Origin: AG-12 sp027339635
Lineage (GTDB): Bacteria; Chloroflexota; Dormibacteria; Aeolococcales; Bog-877
Assembly: GCA_027339635.1 (NCBI GenBank)
Contig: DAHWNZ010000008.1
Coordinates: forward strand, 1 to 64,000
Reading direction: 5' to 3'
Length of the DNA: 64,000 nucleotides
Program-made: the position numbers and the translations under genes
Shown: positions 7,794 to 17,709 of the stretch, piece after piece
Layout of the letters: each line of letters starts with the position of its first letter
How positions within the stretch are numbered: position 1 is the first letter of the stretch
The notes under the pieces: generated by a model
Told to the model about the DNA's origin: nothing
Databases searched by the model: none
Seen by the model: the letters and a program-made list of their open reading frames with translations, nothing else

Positions 7794-9644
7794 TCAGCCC
7801 GCGGCGGCCAGGCGCTCGCTGGCGAACTGCTCGAAGTAGAGCCTTGCGTAGGCTCCATCCTGCGCCAGCAGCTCAGCGTGGGTGCCGCGCTCAATGATCT
7901 GACCGTGGTCCATCATCAGGATCTGATCGGCCGCCAGGATAGTGGACAGGCGGTGGGCGATGGCGATCGTGGTGCGCCCGCGCATCAGCTTCTCCAGGGC
8001 GGCCTGCACCTCTCGCTCACTGTGAGTGTCGAGGGCACTGGTGGCCTCGTCGAGGATGAGGACCTTGGGGTCCTTGAGGATCGCCCGGGCGAGAGCCACC
8101 CGCTGCTTCTCGCCGCCGCTCAGGCGGTAGCCGCGCTCACCACTCAGGGTGTCGTAGCCGTCTGGGAGTTCCATGATCCGGTCGTGGATCGAAGCCGCTC
8201 TGGCGGCGGCCTCCAGTTCCTGGTCGGTGGCGTCGTGCTTGCCGACCAACAGGTTCTCCCGGATCGTCCCGTGGAACAGGAATGTCTCCTGCGTGACCAC
8301 GGCCACCGACTCCCGGATGGTCTCCTGGGTCAGGTCGCGCAGATCGTGGCCGTCGAGCAGGACGCGCCCCTGGTCGACGTCGTACAGGCGGGCGGCCAGG
8401 TATGTCAGGGTGCTCTTGCCGGCTCCGCTGTGTCCGACCAGAGCCACCAGCTGGCCGGGAGCGGCGCTGAAGCTGACCGAGTCCACCGCGGGTTGGGTCG
8501 TGTCCGGCTCATAGCGAAAGGTCACATTCTGAAATTCGATCTCACCGCGGATCTGTGAGCCCGGGATGCTGATAGCGCCGGGGCGGTCCTCGATCTCCAG
8601 CTTCTCGTCGAGGTACTGAAAGATTCGATCGAAGAGGGCCAGGGCTCCCTGGAGCTCGACCTGGATGTTGAGCAGTTGTCCGATGGGGAAGAAGAGTTGG
8701 GACTGGAAGGTGGTGAATGCCACCAGGGTGCCGACCGACACCCCGCCACTTCGTCCCGCGTGGAGCAAGAGGCCGGCGATGAGGTAGACGAGGGCGGGCA
8801 GAATGGAGAAGAAGGTGGAGATGAAGCCGAAGAACCAGCGCCCCACCATCTGCTGGCGGATCATCAGGTTGGTGAGGCGCCCGGTCTCGTCGACGTAGCG
8901 CTTGTGGGTCACCTTCTCGCGGCCGTAGACCTTGCTCAGCAGGATCCCGCTGACCGACAGGGTCTCCTCGGCTATGGCCGAGAGGTCGGCCAGCGTCGCC
9001 TGGGTATCGGAGCTGACCTTGCGCCGGACCTCTCCGACCCTGATCGTCACCAGCAGGAAAACTGGCATCATCACCACCGATATCAGGGTCAGCTGCCAGC
9101 TGAGAACCGCCATGCCGGTGAGGGTCGCCGCGGTCCTGGTCAGGTTGGAAACGATGCTGGTGGCGGTGTTGGTGATGACCGAGTCGACGCCCCCGACGTC
9201 GTTGGTCAGGCGGGACTGTATCTCCCCTGTCCTGGTGCCGGTGAAGAAGCGCAGAGGCAGGCTCTGGAGGTGCGAGTACAGGGCCACCCTCAGGTCCTGC
9301 ATCATGCGCTGGCCGACGACGGCGTTGAGGTAGGTCTGCCAGACCCCGAGGCCGGTGCTGATCACCGGCGTGATGACCATGATGCCGACGAAGATGAGCA
9401 GCAGCCTTGTCTTGTGCTGCAGGATGCCCTGGTCGATGATGAGCTTCAGCATCACCGGGTTGACGATCCCGAGGCCGGCGACAACGACCAGGATCAGCAG
9501 GACCCCGGCCACCTTCCAGCGGTAGGGGGAGAAGAGCTTGAGGACCCTTACCAGGGTGCTGCGGCTGATCGGAGGCAGCGGTTCCTGGGGCCTCCCGGGT
9601 CGCTGAAGTCGCCCGGCCCCGTGGCCGGCCATGTGCATGCCCAT
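7794..9644 (-). CDS. ABC exporter (fused permease and ATPase half-transporter)
   Basis: This 616-residue half-transporter has six hydrophobic segments in residues 40-330, then an ATPase domain. The ATPase has Walker A GHSGAGKST, signature RLSGGEKQRVALARAI, Walker B VLILDEATSALD and a switch histidine in IAIAHRLSTI. The catalytic glutamate is present, so it can function as a homodimer. It belongs to the MsbA/multidrug/lipid exporter group; the substrate is unknown. The extreme N-terminus (MGMHMAGHGAG) has alternative methionine starts at residues 3 and 5. It sits 30 bp upstream of xth on the same strand. Confidence 0.92.
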   Translation of the reverse strand: MGMHMAGHGAGRLQRPGRPQEPLPPISRSTLVRVLKLFSPYRWKVAGVLLILVVVAGLGIVNPVMLKLIIDQGILQHKTRLLLIFVGIMVITPVISTGLGVWQTYLNAVVGQRMMQDLRVALYSHLQSLPLRFFTGTRTGEIQSRLTNDVGGVDSVITNTATSIVSNLTRTAATLTGMAVLSWQLTLISVVMMPVFLLVTIRVGEVRRKVSSDTQATLADLSAIAEETLSVSGILLSKVYGREKVTHKRYVDETGRLTNLMIRQQMVGRWFFGFISTFFSILPALVYLIAGLLLHAGRSGGVSVGTLVAFTTFQSQLFFPIGQLLNIQVELQGALALFDRIFQYLDEKLEIEDRPGAISIPGSQIRGEIEFQNVTFRYEPDTTQPAVDSVSFSAAPGQLVALVGHSGAGKSTLTYLAARLYDVDQGRVLLDGHDLRDLTQETIRESVAVVTQETFLFHGTIRENLLVGKHDATDQELEAAARAASIHDRIMELPDGYDTLSGERGYRLSGGEKQRVALARAILKDPKVLILDEATSALDTHSEREVQAALEKLMRGRTTIAIAHRLSTILAADQILMMDHGQIIERGTHAELLAQDGAYARLYFEQFASERLAAAG

Positions 9645-9792
9645 TCGTGCAATGGTTCCCCAAGTTCGGAGGCTCCAATCCAGCTCGCTCGCTTCCCCGC
9701 GACCGTCGCCGGCGCTCTCTCCGCCCCGATCTTAAATGAAGTTCACTGGACCTTGGGGGTGAATCGTAAACTCAAGGCTGCAGATCCAGGGA

Positions 9793-12510
9793 AGGAGGTA
9801 TCCGCCGATGGCAAAGACCGCGGTAAAGGCCCGTCCCAGCGCCCGCGCCAGGCAGCAGACCAAGTTTGTCTACGACTTCCAGGAAGGCAACGCAGAGATG
9901 CGCGACCTTCTGGGTGGGAAGGGGGCCGGAGTGGCCGAGATGACCAGAGCCGGGTTGCCCGTGCCCCCCGGCTTCACCATCACCACGAAGGCCTGCCTGG
10001 CCTATCTGGGGGCCAAGGGCAGCTTCCCAAATGGACTGCTGGATGAGGTGCGCACCCACCTCCGGACGCTCGAGGAGCGCAGCGGCAAGAAGCTCGGTGA
10101 CCAGGAGAATCCTCTGCTCGTGTCCGTCCGGTCCGGGGCGGCGTTCTCGATGCCGGGAATGATGGACACCGTCTTGAACCTGGGGCTAAACCAAGAGACC
10201 GTCGAGGGTTTGGCCAAGCGTACCGGTGATCGCCGCTTCGCCCTGGACGCCTATCGCCGCTTCATTCAGATGTACGGACGGATCGTGCTCGGCCTGGACG
10301 CGGAGCTGTTCGACTCCGAGTTGGAGGCGGCCAAGAAGACCGCTCGCGTTGGCAGCGACTCGGAGCTGACGGCGGCGGCGCTGGAGAAATTGGCGGACAC
10401 CTTTGCCCGGATCGTGGAGAAGAAGACCGGGCACGGGTTCCCGGAGGACCCCTGGGAGCAGTTGACCGGGGCGATTGCGGCGGTCTTCGACTCTTGGAAC
10501 GGGCGCCGGGCCGTCGCCTACCGGGAGTTCAACCACATCCCGCACACGCTGGGCACCGCGGTGAACGTCCAGGCCATGGTCTTCGGCAACATGGGTGATG
10601 ACTCGGGGACCGGGGTCGCCTTCACGAGGGACCCCGCCACCGGTGAGCGCCGCATCTTTGGGGAGTATCTGCTCAACGCCCAGGGCGAGGACGTGGTCGC
10701 GGGGATCCGCACCCCCCAACCGATCGCGACTCTGGAGAAGGCGCTCCCCCAGGTGTATGGCGAGTTCGCCCAGATCGCGGAGCGCTTGGAGCAGCACTAC
10801 CGCGACGTGCAGGACATGGAGTTCACGATCGAGAAGGGGCGGCTGTACATGCTCCAAACCAGGACCGCCAAACGGACCGCCGCGGCCGCCGTGAAGATCG
10901 CTGTGGACATGCTGGCGGAGGGCCTGATCTCCTCCGAGGACGCTCTGGGCAGAGTGGAGCCGGATCAGGTGGACCACCTCCTGCATCGAGCCATCGACCC
11001 GAATGCGAAGGTGCGGGTCCTGGCGACGGGGCTAGCCGCCTCTCCAGGGGCCGCCACGGGGGAGGCGGTCTTCGACGCGGATAGGGCCGAGGAGATGGCC
11101 AAGCAGGGCAAGAAGGTGATCCTGGTGCGGATTGAGACCAATCCCGATGACGTCCACGGCATGATCGCGGCGGAGGGAGTGCTCACATCGCGCGGAGGCC
11201 GCACCTCGCACGCGGCCGTGGTGGCCAGAGGCATGGGCAAGCCCTGCGTGGCCGGGACAGAGGACCTCAAGGTCGACCTGGTCAAGAGGCGCTTCGAGGC
11301 CGGGGGGCAGGTGGTAAAGGAAGGGGAGATCTTCACGATTGACGGCACCACCGGCCGCGTGATCGCCGGTGCCGTTGCCACCGTCGAGGCCGGGGTCTCC
11401 GGCGACCTGGAGCGCCTCCTGCAGACAGCGGACAGCGTGAGGCGCCTCAAGGTGTACGCGAACGCCGACACCCCCGAGGATGCTCGCCGCGCGCGCCAGT
11501 TCGGCGCGCAGGGCATCGGCCTATGTCGCACCGAGCACATGTTCATGCAGCAGGATCGCCTGCCCCATGTGCAGCGGATGATCCTGGCCCAGGAGAAGGA
11601 GGAGAGGGAAGCCGCTCTGGCCGAGCTTCTTCCCTTCCAGCGCTCCGACTTCCTCGGGATCCTGGAGGCGATGAGCGGCCTGCCCGTGATCATCCGGCTC
11701 ATCGACCCCCCGCTGCACGAGTTCCTGCCCAGCCACGACCAGCTTTTGGTGGAGGTCACCCAGCTGCGGGATGCCAAGAAGCAGGGCAAGAAGTTGGAGC
11801 GAGCCGAGCGGATGCTCGCCGCGGTGGAGGAGCTGCGCGAACAAAACCCGATGCTGGGCCTGCGGGGGTGCCGTCTGGGCCTGCTGTTCCCGGAGATAGT
11901 GGAGATGCAGGTGAGGGCGATAGCGGAGGCCGCTTCCGAGCTCCGCAAGCGCCGTGTCAAGGCGATCCCCGAGATCATGGTTCCGCTCGTGGGTCACGCG
12001 GAGGAGCTCAGGAGATCGCGGGAGATCATCGAAGGCACTCTGAAGGCGGTCGCCAGAGAGCAGGGGATCCGCTTCGATGTCAAGGTTGGCACCATGATCG
12101 AGGTCCCCCGGGCCGCCCTGACCGCCGGTCAGGTGGCGGAGCACGCCCAGTTCTTCTCCTTTGGGACCAACGATCTGACCCAGATGACGTATGGGGTGTC
12201 ACGCGACGACGCGGAGGGGAAGTTCCTGCGCTGGTACGTGAGCGAGGGGGTGCTCCCGGCCAACCCATTTGAGCATCTCGACCCCGATGGGGTTGGCAGG
12301 CTGATGGGATACGCGATCTCGGAGGGGCGCCAGACGAGGGCCGATTTGGAGATCGGGATCTGCGGCGAGCACGGAGGGGACGCCCAGTCGATCGTCCTCT
12401 GCGACCGCCTTGGCCTGGATTACGTTTCCTGTTCCCCGTTCAGGGTTCCAGGGGCGCGTCTGGCGGCGGCTCAGGCGAGGATTCAGGCGCTGAATACTAG
12501 GGACGCCTGA
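9793..12510 (+). CDS. ppdK: Pyruvate, phosphate dikinase
   Basis: The ATG start is at 9808; the feature begins at the ribosome binding site AAGGAGG (about 9793). This 900-residue enzyme interconverts pyruvate+ATP+Pi and PEP+AMP+PPi. The N-terminal ATP-grasp domain carries LLGGKGAGVAEMTRAGLPVP and SVRSGAAFSMPGMMDTVLNLG. The swivelling phosphohistidine domain carries H468 in GGRTSHAAVVARGMGKPC. The C-terminal TIM barrel carries GIGLCRTEHMF, FFSFGTNDLTQMTYG and the catalytic-cysteine region ICGEHGGDAQSI. The length and all three domains are standard. It is monocistronic, with a strong hairpin after the stop. Confidence 0.96.
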   Translation, partial: RRYPPMAKTAVKARPSARARQQTKFVYDFQEGNAEMRDLLGGKGAGVAEMTRAGLPVPPGFTITTKACLAYLGAKGSFPNGLLDEVRTHLRTLEERSGKKLGDQENPLLVSVRSGAAFSMPGMMDTVLNLGLNQETVEGLAKRTGDRRFALDAYRRFIQMYGRIVLGLDAELFDSELEAAKKTARVGSDSELTAAALEKLADTFARIVEKKTGHGFPEDPWEQLTGAIAAVFDSWNGRRAVAYREFNHIPHTLGTAVNVQAMVFGNMGDDSGTGVAFTRDPATGERRIFGEYLLNAQGEDVVAGIRTPQPIATLEKALPQVYGEFAQIAERLEQHYRDVQDMEFTIEKGRLYMLQTRTAKRTAAAAVKIAVDMLAEGLISSEDALGRVEPDQVDHLLHRAIDPNAKVRVLATGLAASPGAATGEAVFDADRAEEMAKQGKKVILVRIETNPDDVHGMIAAEGVLTSRGGRTSHAAVVARGMGKPCVAGTEDLKVDLVKRRFEAGGQVVKEGEIFTIDGTTGRVIAGAVATVEAGVSGDLERLLQTADSVRRLKVYANADTPEDARRARQFGAQGIGLCRTEHMFMQQDRLPHVQRMILAQEKEEREAALAELLPFQRSDFLGILEAMSGLPVIIRLIDPPLHEFLPSHDQLLVEVTQLRDAKKQGKKLERAERMLAAVEELREQNPMLGLRGCRLGLLFPEIVEMQVRAIAEAASELRKRRVKAIPEIMVPLVGHAEELRRSREIIEGTLKAVAREQGIRFDVKVGTMIEVPRAALTAGQVAEHAQFFSFGTNDLTQMTYGVSRDDAEGKFLRWYVSEGVLPANPFEHLDPDGVGRLMGYAISEGRQTRADLEIGICGEHGGDAQSIVLCDRLGLDYVSCSPFRVPGARLAAAQARIQALNTRDA

Positions 12511-12516
12511 TTCGCC

Positions 12517-12552
12517 GGCCAGGGCTAGGCCGCGGGTGGACTAGCCCTGGCC
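12517..12552. terminator. Bidirectional transcription terminator hairpin
   Basis: GGCCAGGGCTAG (12517-12528) is perfectly complementary to CTAGCCCTGGCC (12541-12552): a 12-bp stem with a 12-nt loop. It sits between the convergent stops of ppdK and the universal stress protein gene. No U-tract follows on either strand, so it may act as a Rho-independent-like or mRNA-stabilising hairpin rather than a canonical intrinsic terminator. Confidence 0.65.
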
Positions 12553-12566
12553 CCGGCCGGCTCGGA

Positions 12567-13040
12567 TCATGCGGGAGCAAGCTCCTGGGGCATGACCACG
12601 ATCGGGCACCTAACCCTCGGTGTCAGCCGCAGCATTATGCCGCCCGCCAACAGGCCGGCGGCGCGGCTCGGGTGCGGTGGCCCAAGGACCAACAACTGGG
12701 CGTCGGCAGCCGCTTTGGCCAAGACCTGGGTGACGGTTCCTCGCATGGCTTCGAACTGTAGTCGCGGGTCTGTTCCCAGGACTTCCTCCAACACCTGGCG
12801 CAGGTGTGCCAAGGTCCGGGCCTGAAGCTCGTCCGGAAGCAGAGGCGCGAACGATGGCCGTGGTGAGGGGCCGGGGCTGGGGAGGGTTGGTCTCCACGCG
12901 GACACGGCCAGGAGGTCAACGCCCCGCATCCGGGCCTCCTCCCAGGCCCAGGTCAGCGCGGTTCTGGACCCGGTCTCCGGGCTCACACCGACCACCACCC
13001 GGTGACCGCTCCTACGTGCGGTTCCCACCTTCGGGCTCAC
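12567..13040 (-). CDS. Universal stress protein (UspA) family
   Basis: The single UspA-fold domain begins with HRVVVGVSPETGSRTALTWAWEEA and ends with the nucleotide-loop region GPPHPSRAAGLLAGGIMLRL and CPIVVMP. The usual G-x2-G-x9-G(S/T) ATP loop is imperfect here, so ATP binding is uncertain. The open frame extends upstream to 13229 but that portion overlaps the MFS gene and looks non-coding; GTG at 13040 (or 13028) gives a compact protein of about 157 residues. The gene follows the MFS transporter on the same strand. Confidence 0.75.
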   Translation of the reverse strand: MSPKVGTARRSGHRVVVGVSPETGSRTALTWAWEEARMRGVDLLAVSAWRPTLPSPGPSPRPSFAPLLPDELQARTLAHLRQVLEEVLGTDPRLQFEAMRGTVTQVLAKAAADAQLLVLGPPHPSRAAGLLAGGIMLRLTPRVRCPIVVMPQELAPA

Positions 13041-13107
13041 AGTAGCCGGGCCAGCATGCCCTGTCCGCCCACCTCGCGGCCAAGGTGGAGCACTTTCGGA
13101 CTGCCGT

Positions 13108-14604
13108 TCAAGCTGGGGCTCCGGTCGGAGCTTCGGCTTGAGTCCGCCGCCGCACTTGAGAGAGCGGCCGTGCCACCTGCTCCAGGGACTTCCTCTCAGC
13201 GTTGACACCCAGAAACCAGGCGATGACACCGCCTACGAACATGACGGTCGCTCCCACGTAGTACCCGATGGTCAGGGGCCCAGGATTGTGTCCGCTCCCG
13301 ATCAGGGTGGCGAACAGATAGGGCGCGCCCACTCCCCCCACCAGTTGCGAGATTGCGAAGAAGAACGATATCGCCTGGCTGCGCAACTCCAAGGGGAAGA
13401 TCTCGCTGACTGTGAGGTAGGCGGAGGAGGCGCCGGCGGAGGCGAAGAAGAACGTCGCGCACCAGAAGATCGTCTGGGTCGTTGCGTTCAGGGCTCCTGA
13501 GTCGAAGAGGGCGGCGGACACGGCCAGCAGCAGCCCGGAGAGGCAGTAGGTGAACACGATCATCTTGCGCCGGCCGACGGTGTCGAAGAATCGCCCCAAC
13601 AGTAGCGGGCCCGCGAGGTTTCCCGCCGCGAAGGGGATGAAGAAGAAGGCTGTCTGGTCGGATGCGATTCGGTAGAAGTGGGTGAGCACCAGGGCGTATG
13701 AGAAGAAGATCGCGTTGTACAAAAACGACTGGGTGACCATCATCGAGAAGCCCAGCAAGGATCGGCTGGGGTAGTCGCGCAACATCGTCCTTCCGATCTG
13801 CAGGTACGACACCTGTCCCCGGTCGGTCACCTCTATGGCGGAGTCGGAGGAGACCTCAGGCAGGTGGACTCCATCTGCCTCGAGGGCCGCCTCGATCTCA
13901 TCGACTGTGTGTTCCGCCTCCTCCTGGTGGCCGTGGGTCATCAGCCAGCGGGGGCTCTCGGGGATGTGGCGGCGCACGTAGATGATGATCAAGCCGATTA
14001 CGGGCCCGATGAAGAACCCGATTCTCCAACCGAGGTTGATCGCAACAAGGTTTGGATTGAGCAGGAGAATCGTCCCCAGCGAACCTATGAGCGCGCCGAG
14101 CCAGTACGTGCCGTTGATGGCGATGTCCACGCGGCCCCGATAGTGGGAGGGAATCAGCTCATCGATCGCGGAGTTGATGGCCGTGTACTCTCCCCCTATC
14201 CCGGTCCCCGCGATGAAGCGGAATAGGAGGAGAAACCAGAGCGTGGGGGACAGGCCGGAGATTCCACTGGCCACCAGATAGATGGCCAGGGTCCAGATGA
14301 ACAGGCGCTTGCGGCCCAGCCAGTCTGTGAGTCGGCCAAAGACCAGCGCCCCCACCACCTCACCAGCCAGATAGACGCTCCCGATCAGGCCCGCCTCGGA
14401 TGTGCTCAGCCCGAGCGTGGCATGGTGCTGCAGCACCGGGCTAACACTGGAGGCGATCTGGATCTCCAGGCCGTCAAGGATCCAGGAGACACCAAGGCCG
14501 ACGACCACGAGCCAGTGGAACCGGCTCCAGGGGAGCCTGTCGAGCCGCGCCGGCACCAACGTTCTAACCGATGTGCCGACCGGGGCTTCTCCTGTCGACT
14601 TCAT
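13108..14604 (-). CDS. MFS transporter (sugar-porter/metabolite:proton symporter-like)
   Basis: This 498-residue protein has 12 predicted membrane segments. Family motifs are GRLTDWLGRKRLF in the loop between helices 2 and 3, RFIAGTGIGGEYTAINS at helix 4, PESPRWLMTHG after helix 6, and GRFFDTVGRRKM in the second half. A central hydrophilic loop (about residues 225-265) separates the two six-helix bundles. The closest match by pattern is the sugar/aromatic-acid/metabolite porter group; the substrate is not deducible. The Usp gene follows 67 bp downstream. Confidence 0.88.
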   Translation of the reverse strand: MKSTGEAPVGTSVRTLVPARLDRLPWSRFHWLVVVGLGVSWILDGLEIQIASSVSPVLQHHATLGLSTSEAGLIGSVYLAGEVVGALVFGRLTDWLGRKRLFIWTLAIYLVASGISGLSPTLWFLLLFRFIAGTGIGGEYTAINSAIDELIPSHYRGRVDIAINGTYWLGALIGSLGTILLLNPNLVAINLGWRIGFFIGPVIGLIIIYVRRHIPESPRWLMTHGHQEEAEHTVDEIEAALEADGVHLPEVSSDSAIEVTDRGQVSYLQIGRTMLRDYPSRSLLGFSMMVTQSFLYNAIFFSYALVLTHFYRIASDQTAFFFIPFAAGNLAGPLLLGRFFDTVGRRKMIVFTYCLSGLLLAVSAALFDSGALNATTQTIFWCATFFFASAGASSAYLTVSEIFPLELRSQAISFFFAISQLVGGVGAPYLFATLIGSGHNPGPLTIGYYVGATVMFVGGVIAWFLGVNAERKSLEQVARPLSQVRRRTQAEAPTGAPA

Positions 14605-15004
14605 TGAACCGCACCTCCAATCCGTGGCCGACCGTCGTCGATCCTGCCATCGCCTTCGAGGGGTTGCAGCGGCGAATTCGATAGAGTCGGCCGAGCCCTT
14701 GCGGGTGCGACCCGGCCAGCGGGCGGGGGAGTCGGCCAGCGCGCGAGCGGTCCTCTCTCAGAACCGCCAGTTGGCCAACTTCGCTCCAGGTGCCGTCCCG
14801 AACGGTGGTCGTCGGCCGGGGCCCGCCGACGGAGTGGGGCTTGGTGGTGGCACCGTCAGGATGGGCGCCAGCAACCGTCTCAAGGATAGGCCTCCGCAGA
14901 CAGTAGCCCTCGACCGTCCTCGAGCTCTGGTCCAGGCCCGCTGTGTGCCTGGTTCCCACCCCAGGCCGTTACCGGCAGCCAGCTACCGTGTTAGGCTCCC
15001 GTGC
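14605..15004. other. Intergenic region between divergent MFS and DinB-fold genes
   Basis: This gap of about 400 bp must include the promoters of two divergently transcribed genes. Open frames run through it because of high GC, but none has a recognisable product. No repeat, RNA or clear operator was seen. Confidence 0.4.
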
Positions 15005-15511
15005 GTGCTCCTCTCACAGTCACAGGCCACGGACGAGTTGCAGCGCTGGCACCGCGAGTACCAGGGTCTGCTCGACTCAGCGGCAGATGCCGACTGGGAG
15101 CGGCCGGGCACGATCGGGGACGGAGATTGGTCCCTCCGCGATCTGGTGGGCCACATCCTGAGCTGGGAGGAGCTGGCTCTGCAGGCCATCTCCGCGGTGG
15201 CTGCGGGAGACCCCCCTGCCGACTCGGGCCAGGGAATCGACCAATTGAACCAGGAGATGGTGGAGCGCAAGGCCGCAATTCCCCTGGAGGACTTGCGCCG
15301 GCAGGCTGCGGCGACCCACGCGGTGCTGATCCGGACGATCGCGGATCTTGCGGACGACATCTGGGCCAGGCCCGTCGACAACGGCGATGAGGGCCCGATG
15401 GCGTTGGGAGAACTGCTCGGGGGTGTCCTCGGCGCGGAGCATCAACCCTTCGGGCACATCAGCGCCCATCTGGGGGACCTGCGCCACTACGTGGCCGACA
15501 CTCCCGTTTGA
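15005..15511 (+). CDS. DinB/mycothiol-dependent maleylpyruvate isomerase-fold protein
   Basis: The product is a 168-residue four-helix-bundle protein. The pattern W-x-RP...WSLRDLVGHILSWEELALQAI, followed near the C-terminus by HQPFGHISAHLGDLRHY, matches the DinB_2/MDMPI/ClbS superfamily. The histidine in LVGHIL and the H-x3-H in HISAH are in the positions of the usual metal triad, so metal binding is likely. These proteins are often thiol-dependent transferases or of unknown function. The start is taken as GTG at 15005, which gives a standard-length domain. Confidence 0.72.
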   Translation: MLLSQSQATDELQRWHREYQGLLDSAADADWERPGTIGDGDWSLRDLVGHILSWEELALQAISAVAAGDPPADSGQGIDQLNQEMVERKAAIPLEDLRRQAAATHAVLIRTIADLADDIWARPVDNGDEGPMALGELLGGVLGAEHQPFGHISAHLGDLRHYVADTPV

Positions 15512-15859
15512 TCCGTCCGCTGCGCCACCCCACGTGCGCCCGTAGACCTCGCCCCGAGTGTGACGGCCTTGGGAGCGCGGCCGTGGCGCTTGCGGTAGCG
15601 TCAGGAGCTGCCGCGCAGAAACCCTGCGCCGGCCGGTTCCCCAAGGGCACCGCGAAAAGGCGGGGGTGGGTGCCCACTGGTTGAGGCGGCCATTATGCGG
15701 GCCATCCGTCAGTCGTAGCTCTTACCCCGACTGCGTTGATCTCCCGGGTCCTCGCCAGTGGGAATCGACTCTCGACCCGCCCTGCGAAGTCAGCCGTGGG
15801 GCCTCGGTTCGACGGGGCCACGGTCTCAGATGGTCGTTGGCCGTACCCTGCTCAGGTCC
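15512..15859. other. Intergenic region, convergent ends
   Basis: A 348-bp gap between the DinB-fold gene and the aldehyde dehydrogenase, which converge on it. No credible gene, RNA or repeat was recognised; it may hold terminators, but no clear hairpin was found. Confidence 0.4.
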
Positions 15860-17308
15860 TCACAGTTGCAGGGACTTAGGCACTAGGAACTCCTCCATCC
15901 CGTACCGCCCAAACTCGCGTCCATGCCCGGACTGCTTGACGCCTCCGAAGGGAGCCGAGGTGCTGAAGGCGCCGCCGTTGATCTCAACAGTCCCGGCCCT
16001 AAGACGTCGGGCGACGGCCTGGGCTCGGACCGGGTCCGCCGACCAGACCGCGGCCGCCAAGCCGTATGGCGTTCCGTTCGCGATCTCCACCGCCTCGTCC
16101 TCATCCCGGTAGGTCAAAACGCTGAGAACGGGACCGAATATCTCCTCCTGAGCGATCGCCATCTGGGGTGTCACATGGTCGAAGATCGTCGGTTTGACGA
16201 AGTACCCGCGATCCAGACCTGGGGGGGCATCGCTTCCCCCCAGCACAAGGCGGGCGCCCTCCGCGATCCCCCGATCGATGTAGGCCCGGACCCGTTCCTG
16301 CTGTGACAGGGAGGCCAGCGGTCCCAACCTGGTCGCCTCGTCCAGGGGGTCGCCGGGTGAGAGCTTCTGGGCGGTGGCCACGGCAACTTCAACCACCTGG
16401 TCGGCGAGCTTCTCGGGGATAAGGAGCCGCGTGAGCGCGGTGCAGGTCTGCCCCTGGTTCAGGAAGGCGTTGTAGACGACGAACTTTGCCGCCTTGGTCC
16501 AGTCGGCGTCGTCCAGCACCAGGCTCGCCGACTTGCCTCCGAGCTCCATGGTGACGGGCTTGACGGTTGCCGCCGCCAATTCCGAGATACGACGCCCCGC
16601 GCGGGTCGAGCCGGTGAAGGATATTGCGTCCACCAGCGGGTGGGTGACCACGGCCTCACCGGCGGACTGGCCCCGTCCCACGATGACATTCAAGACGCCA
16701 TCAGGGAGCCCTGCCTCCATGGCGGTCTCCGCCAGCATCAGCGCCGTCAGGGGGGCCACCTCGCTCGCCTTGAGGACCACTGTGGCTCCCGCCGCCAGGG
16801 CCGCCGCCACCTTGGCCATCACCTGTTGCAGGGGATAGTTCCACGGCGTGATCGCGCCCACCACGCCGATTGGCTCCTTGACCACCAAGCAGTTGCCGAT
16901 AGTCTCTTCGAACGGATAGTCCGCCATAACTTCGGCGATGGTGGTGGTGATCGCGATCGGGTTGCCGACCTGGACAGCACGGGACTGGCGGATGGGAGTC
17001 CCGACCTCGCGAGAGATGGTTCTGGCGTACTCCTCACTCCTCCCCCTGATCCCCTCTGCCAGCCTTCGCAAGAGGTCCGCGCGCTCCTGGGGTGCGGTGC
17101 CGGCCCACGGCCCAAGGGCCTGTTGGGCCGCCCTCACCGCCCGGTCCACGTCTTCCTGGTCGGCGTCCGCAACCACGGCCAGAGGCTCGCCGGTGGCGGC
17201 CTCGGCCACCGTTATGCGGCCCCCGCCATGGGCGTCGGTGAAGGCACCCCCGATGAAGAACTGGGTGGCTCGCTGCGCATCCATTTCGTCCGCTGCGGCC
17301 TGGGTCAT
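15860..17308 (-). CDS. Aldehyde dehydrogenase family protein
   Basis: This 482-residue NAD(P)-dependent dehydrogenase has all catalytic residues in place. N155 is in TPWNYPLQQVMAK, the general base E255 is in VTMELGGKSASLVLDDAD, and the nucleophile C289 is in NQGQTCTALTRLL. GSTRAGRRI is the nucleotide-binding turn. The C-terminal EIFGPVLSVL and GGVKQSGHGREFG segments are standard. It resembles the betaine/aromatic aldehyde group, but the substrate is not determined. The gene is monocistronic and diverges from a TetR gene, a possible local regulator. Confidence 0.93.
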   Translation of the reverse strand: MTQAAADEMDAQRATQFFIGGAFTDAHGGGRITVAEAATGEPLAVVADADQEDVDRAVRAAQQALGPWAGTAPQERADLLRRLAEGIRGRSEEYARTISREVGTPIRQSRAVQVGNPIAITTTIAEVMADYPFEETIGNCLVVKEPIGVVGAITPWNYPLQQVMAKVAAALAAGATVVLKASEVAPLTALMLAETAMEAGLPDGVLNVIVGRGQSAGEAVVTHPLVDAISFTGSTRAGRRISELAAATVKPVTMELGGKSASLVLDDADWTKAAKFVVYNAFLNQGQTCTALTRLLIPEKLADQVVEVAVATAQKLSPGDPLDEATRLGPLASLSQQERVRAYIDRGIAEGARLVLGGSDAPPGLDRGYFVKPTIFDHVTPQMAIAQEEIFGPVLSVLTYRDEDEAVEIANGTPYGLAAAVWSADPVRAQAVARRLRAGTVEINGGAFSTSAPFGGVKQSGHGREFGRYGMEEFLVPKSLQL

Positions 17309-17709
17309 CTCCTCACCTCCTCATGACTTGAACCAGTTCGGCGCCACCGCGAACAATCGAGAGCGCCCGACGCAACCGCTGCCCCCTCGCCGGCTCAGCT
17401 CCATGGCCCCGGTGCTCTTGGGACTCTGGCGGACCCTCCGGCTCGGAGCGGGCCCAGGAGACGCATTTCGGGCGCCCTCGGCCCAGGGACCGCGTTCGCC
17501 CTGCTCGACCGTAGCCCCGGGGTGAAGCAGAGGGATAGGGGCCACCGCCACGGACGCAGCGAGTGCGCTCGGGCCCCTGCGCGTCAAGGAGCTCCTCGCA
17601 AGGGTGGGGCGCACCTGGCAGTCTCCGTCGTCACCCTGGCATCGTAGCAATTGGGTATCGACGAAACCTGGCGCGGACGACATAATGGCGGAAAGTTAGG
17701 GGAGGCGAG
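17309..17709. other. Intergenic region upstream of ALDH and TetR genes
   Basis: About 400 bp between divergent genes. It presumably contains both promoters. No dyad strong enough to call a TetR operator was seen, and no RNA gene. Confidence 0.4.

Noticed and set aside
13041..13229. Upstream extension of the universal stress protein frame.
   Set aside because: It overlaps the 3' end of the MFS gene in another frame and has no family similarity; a GTG at 13040 gives a normal Usp length.
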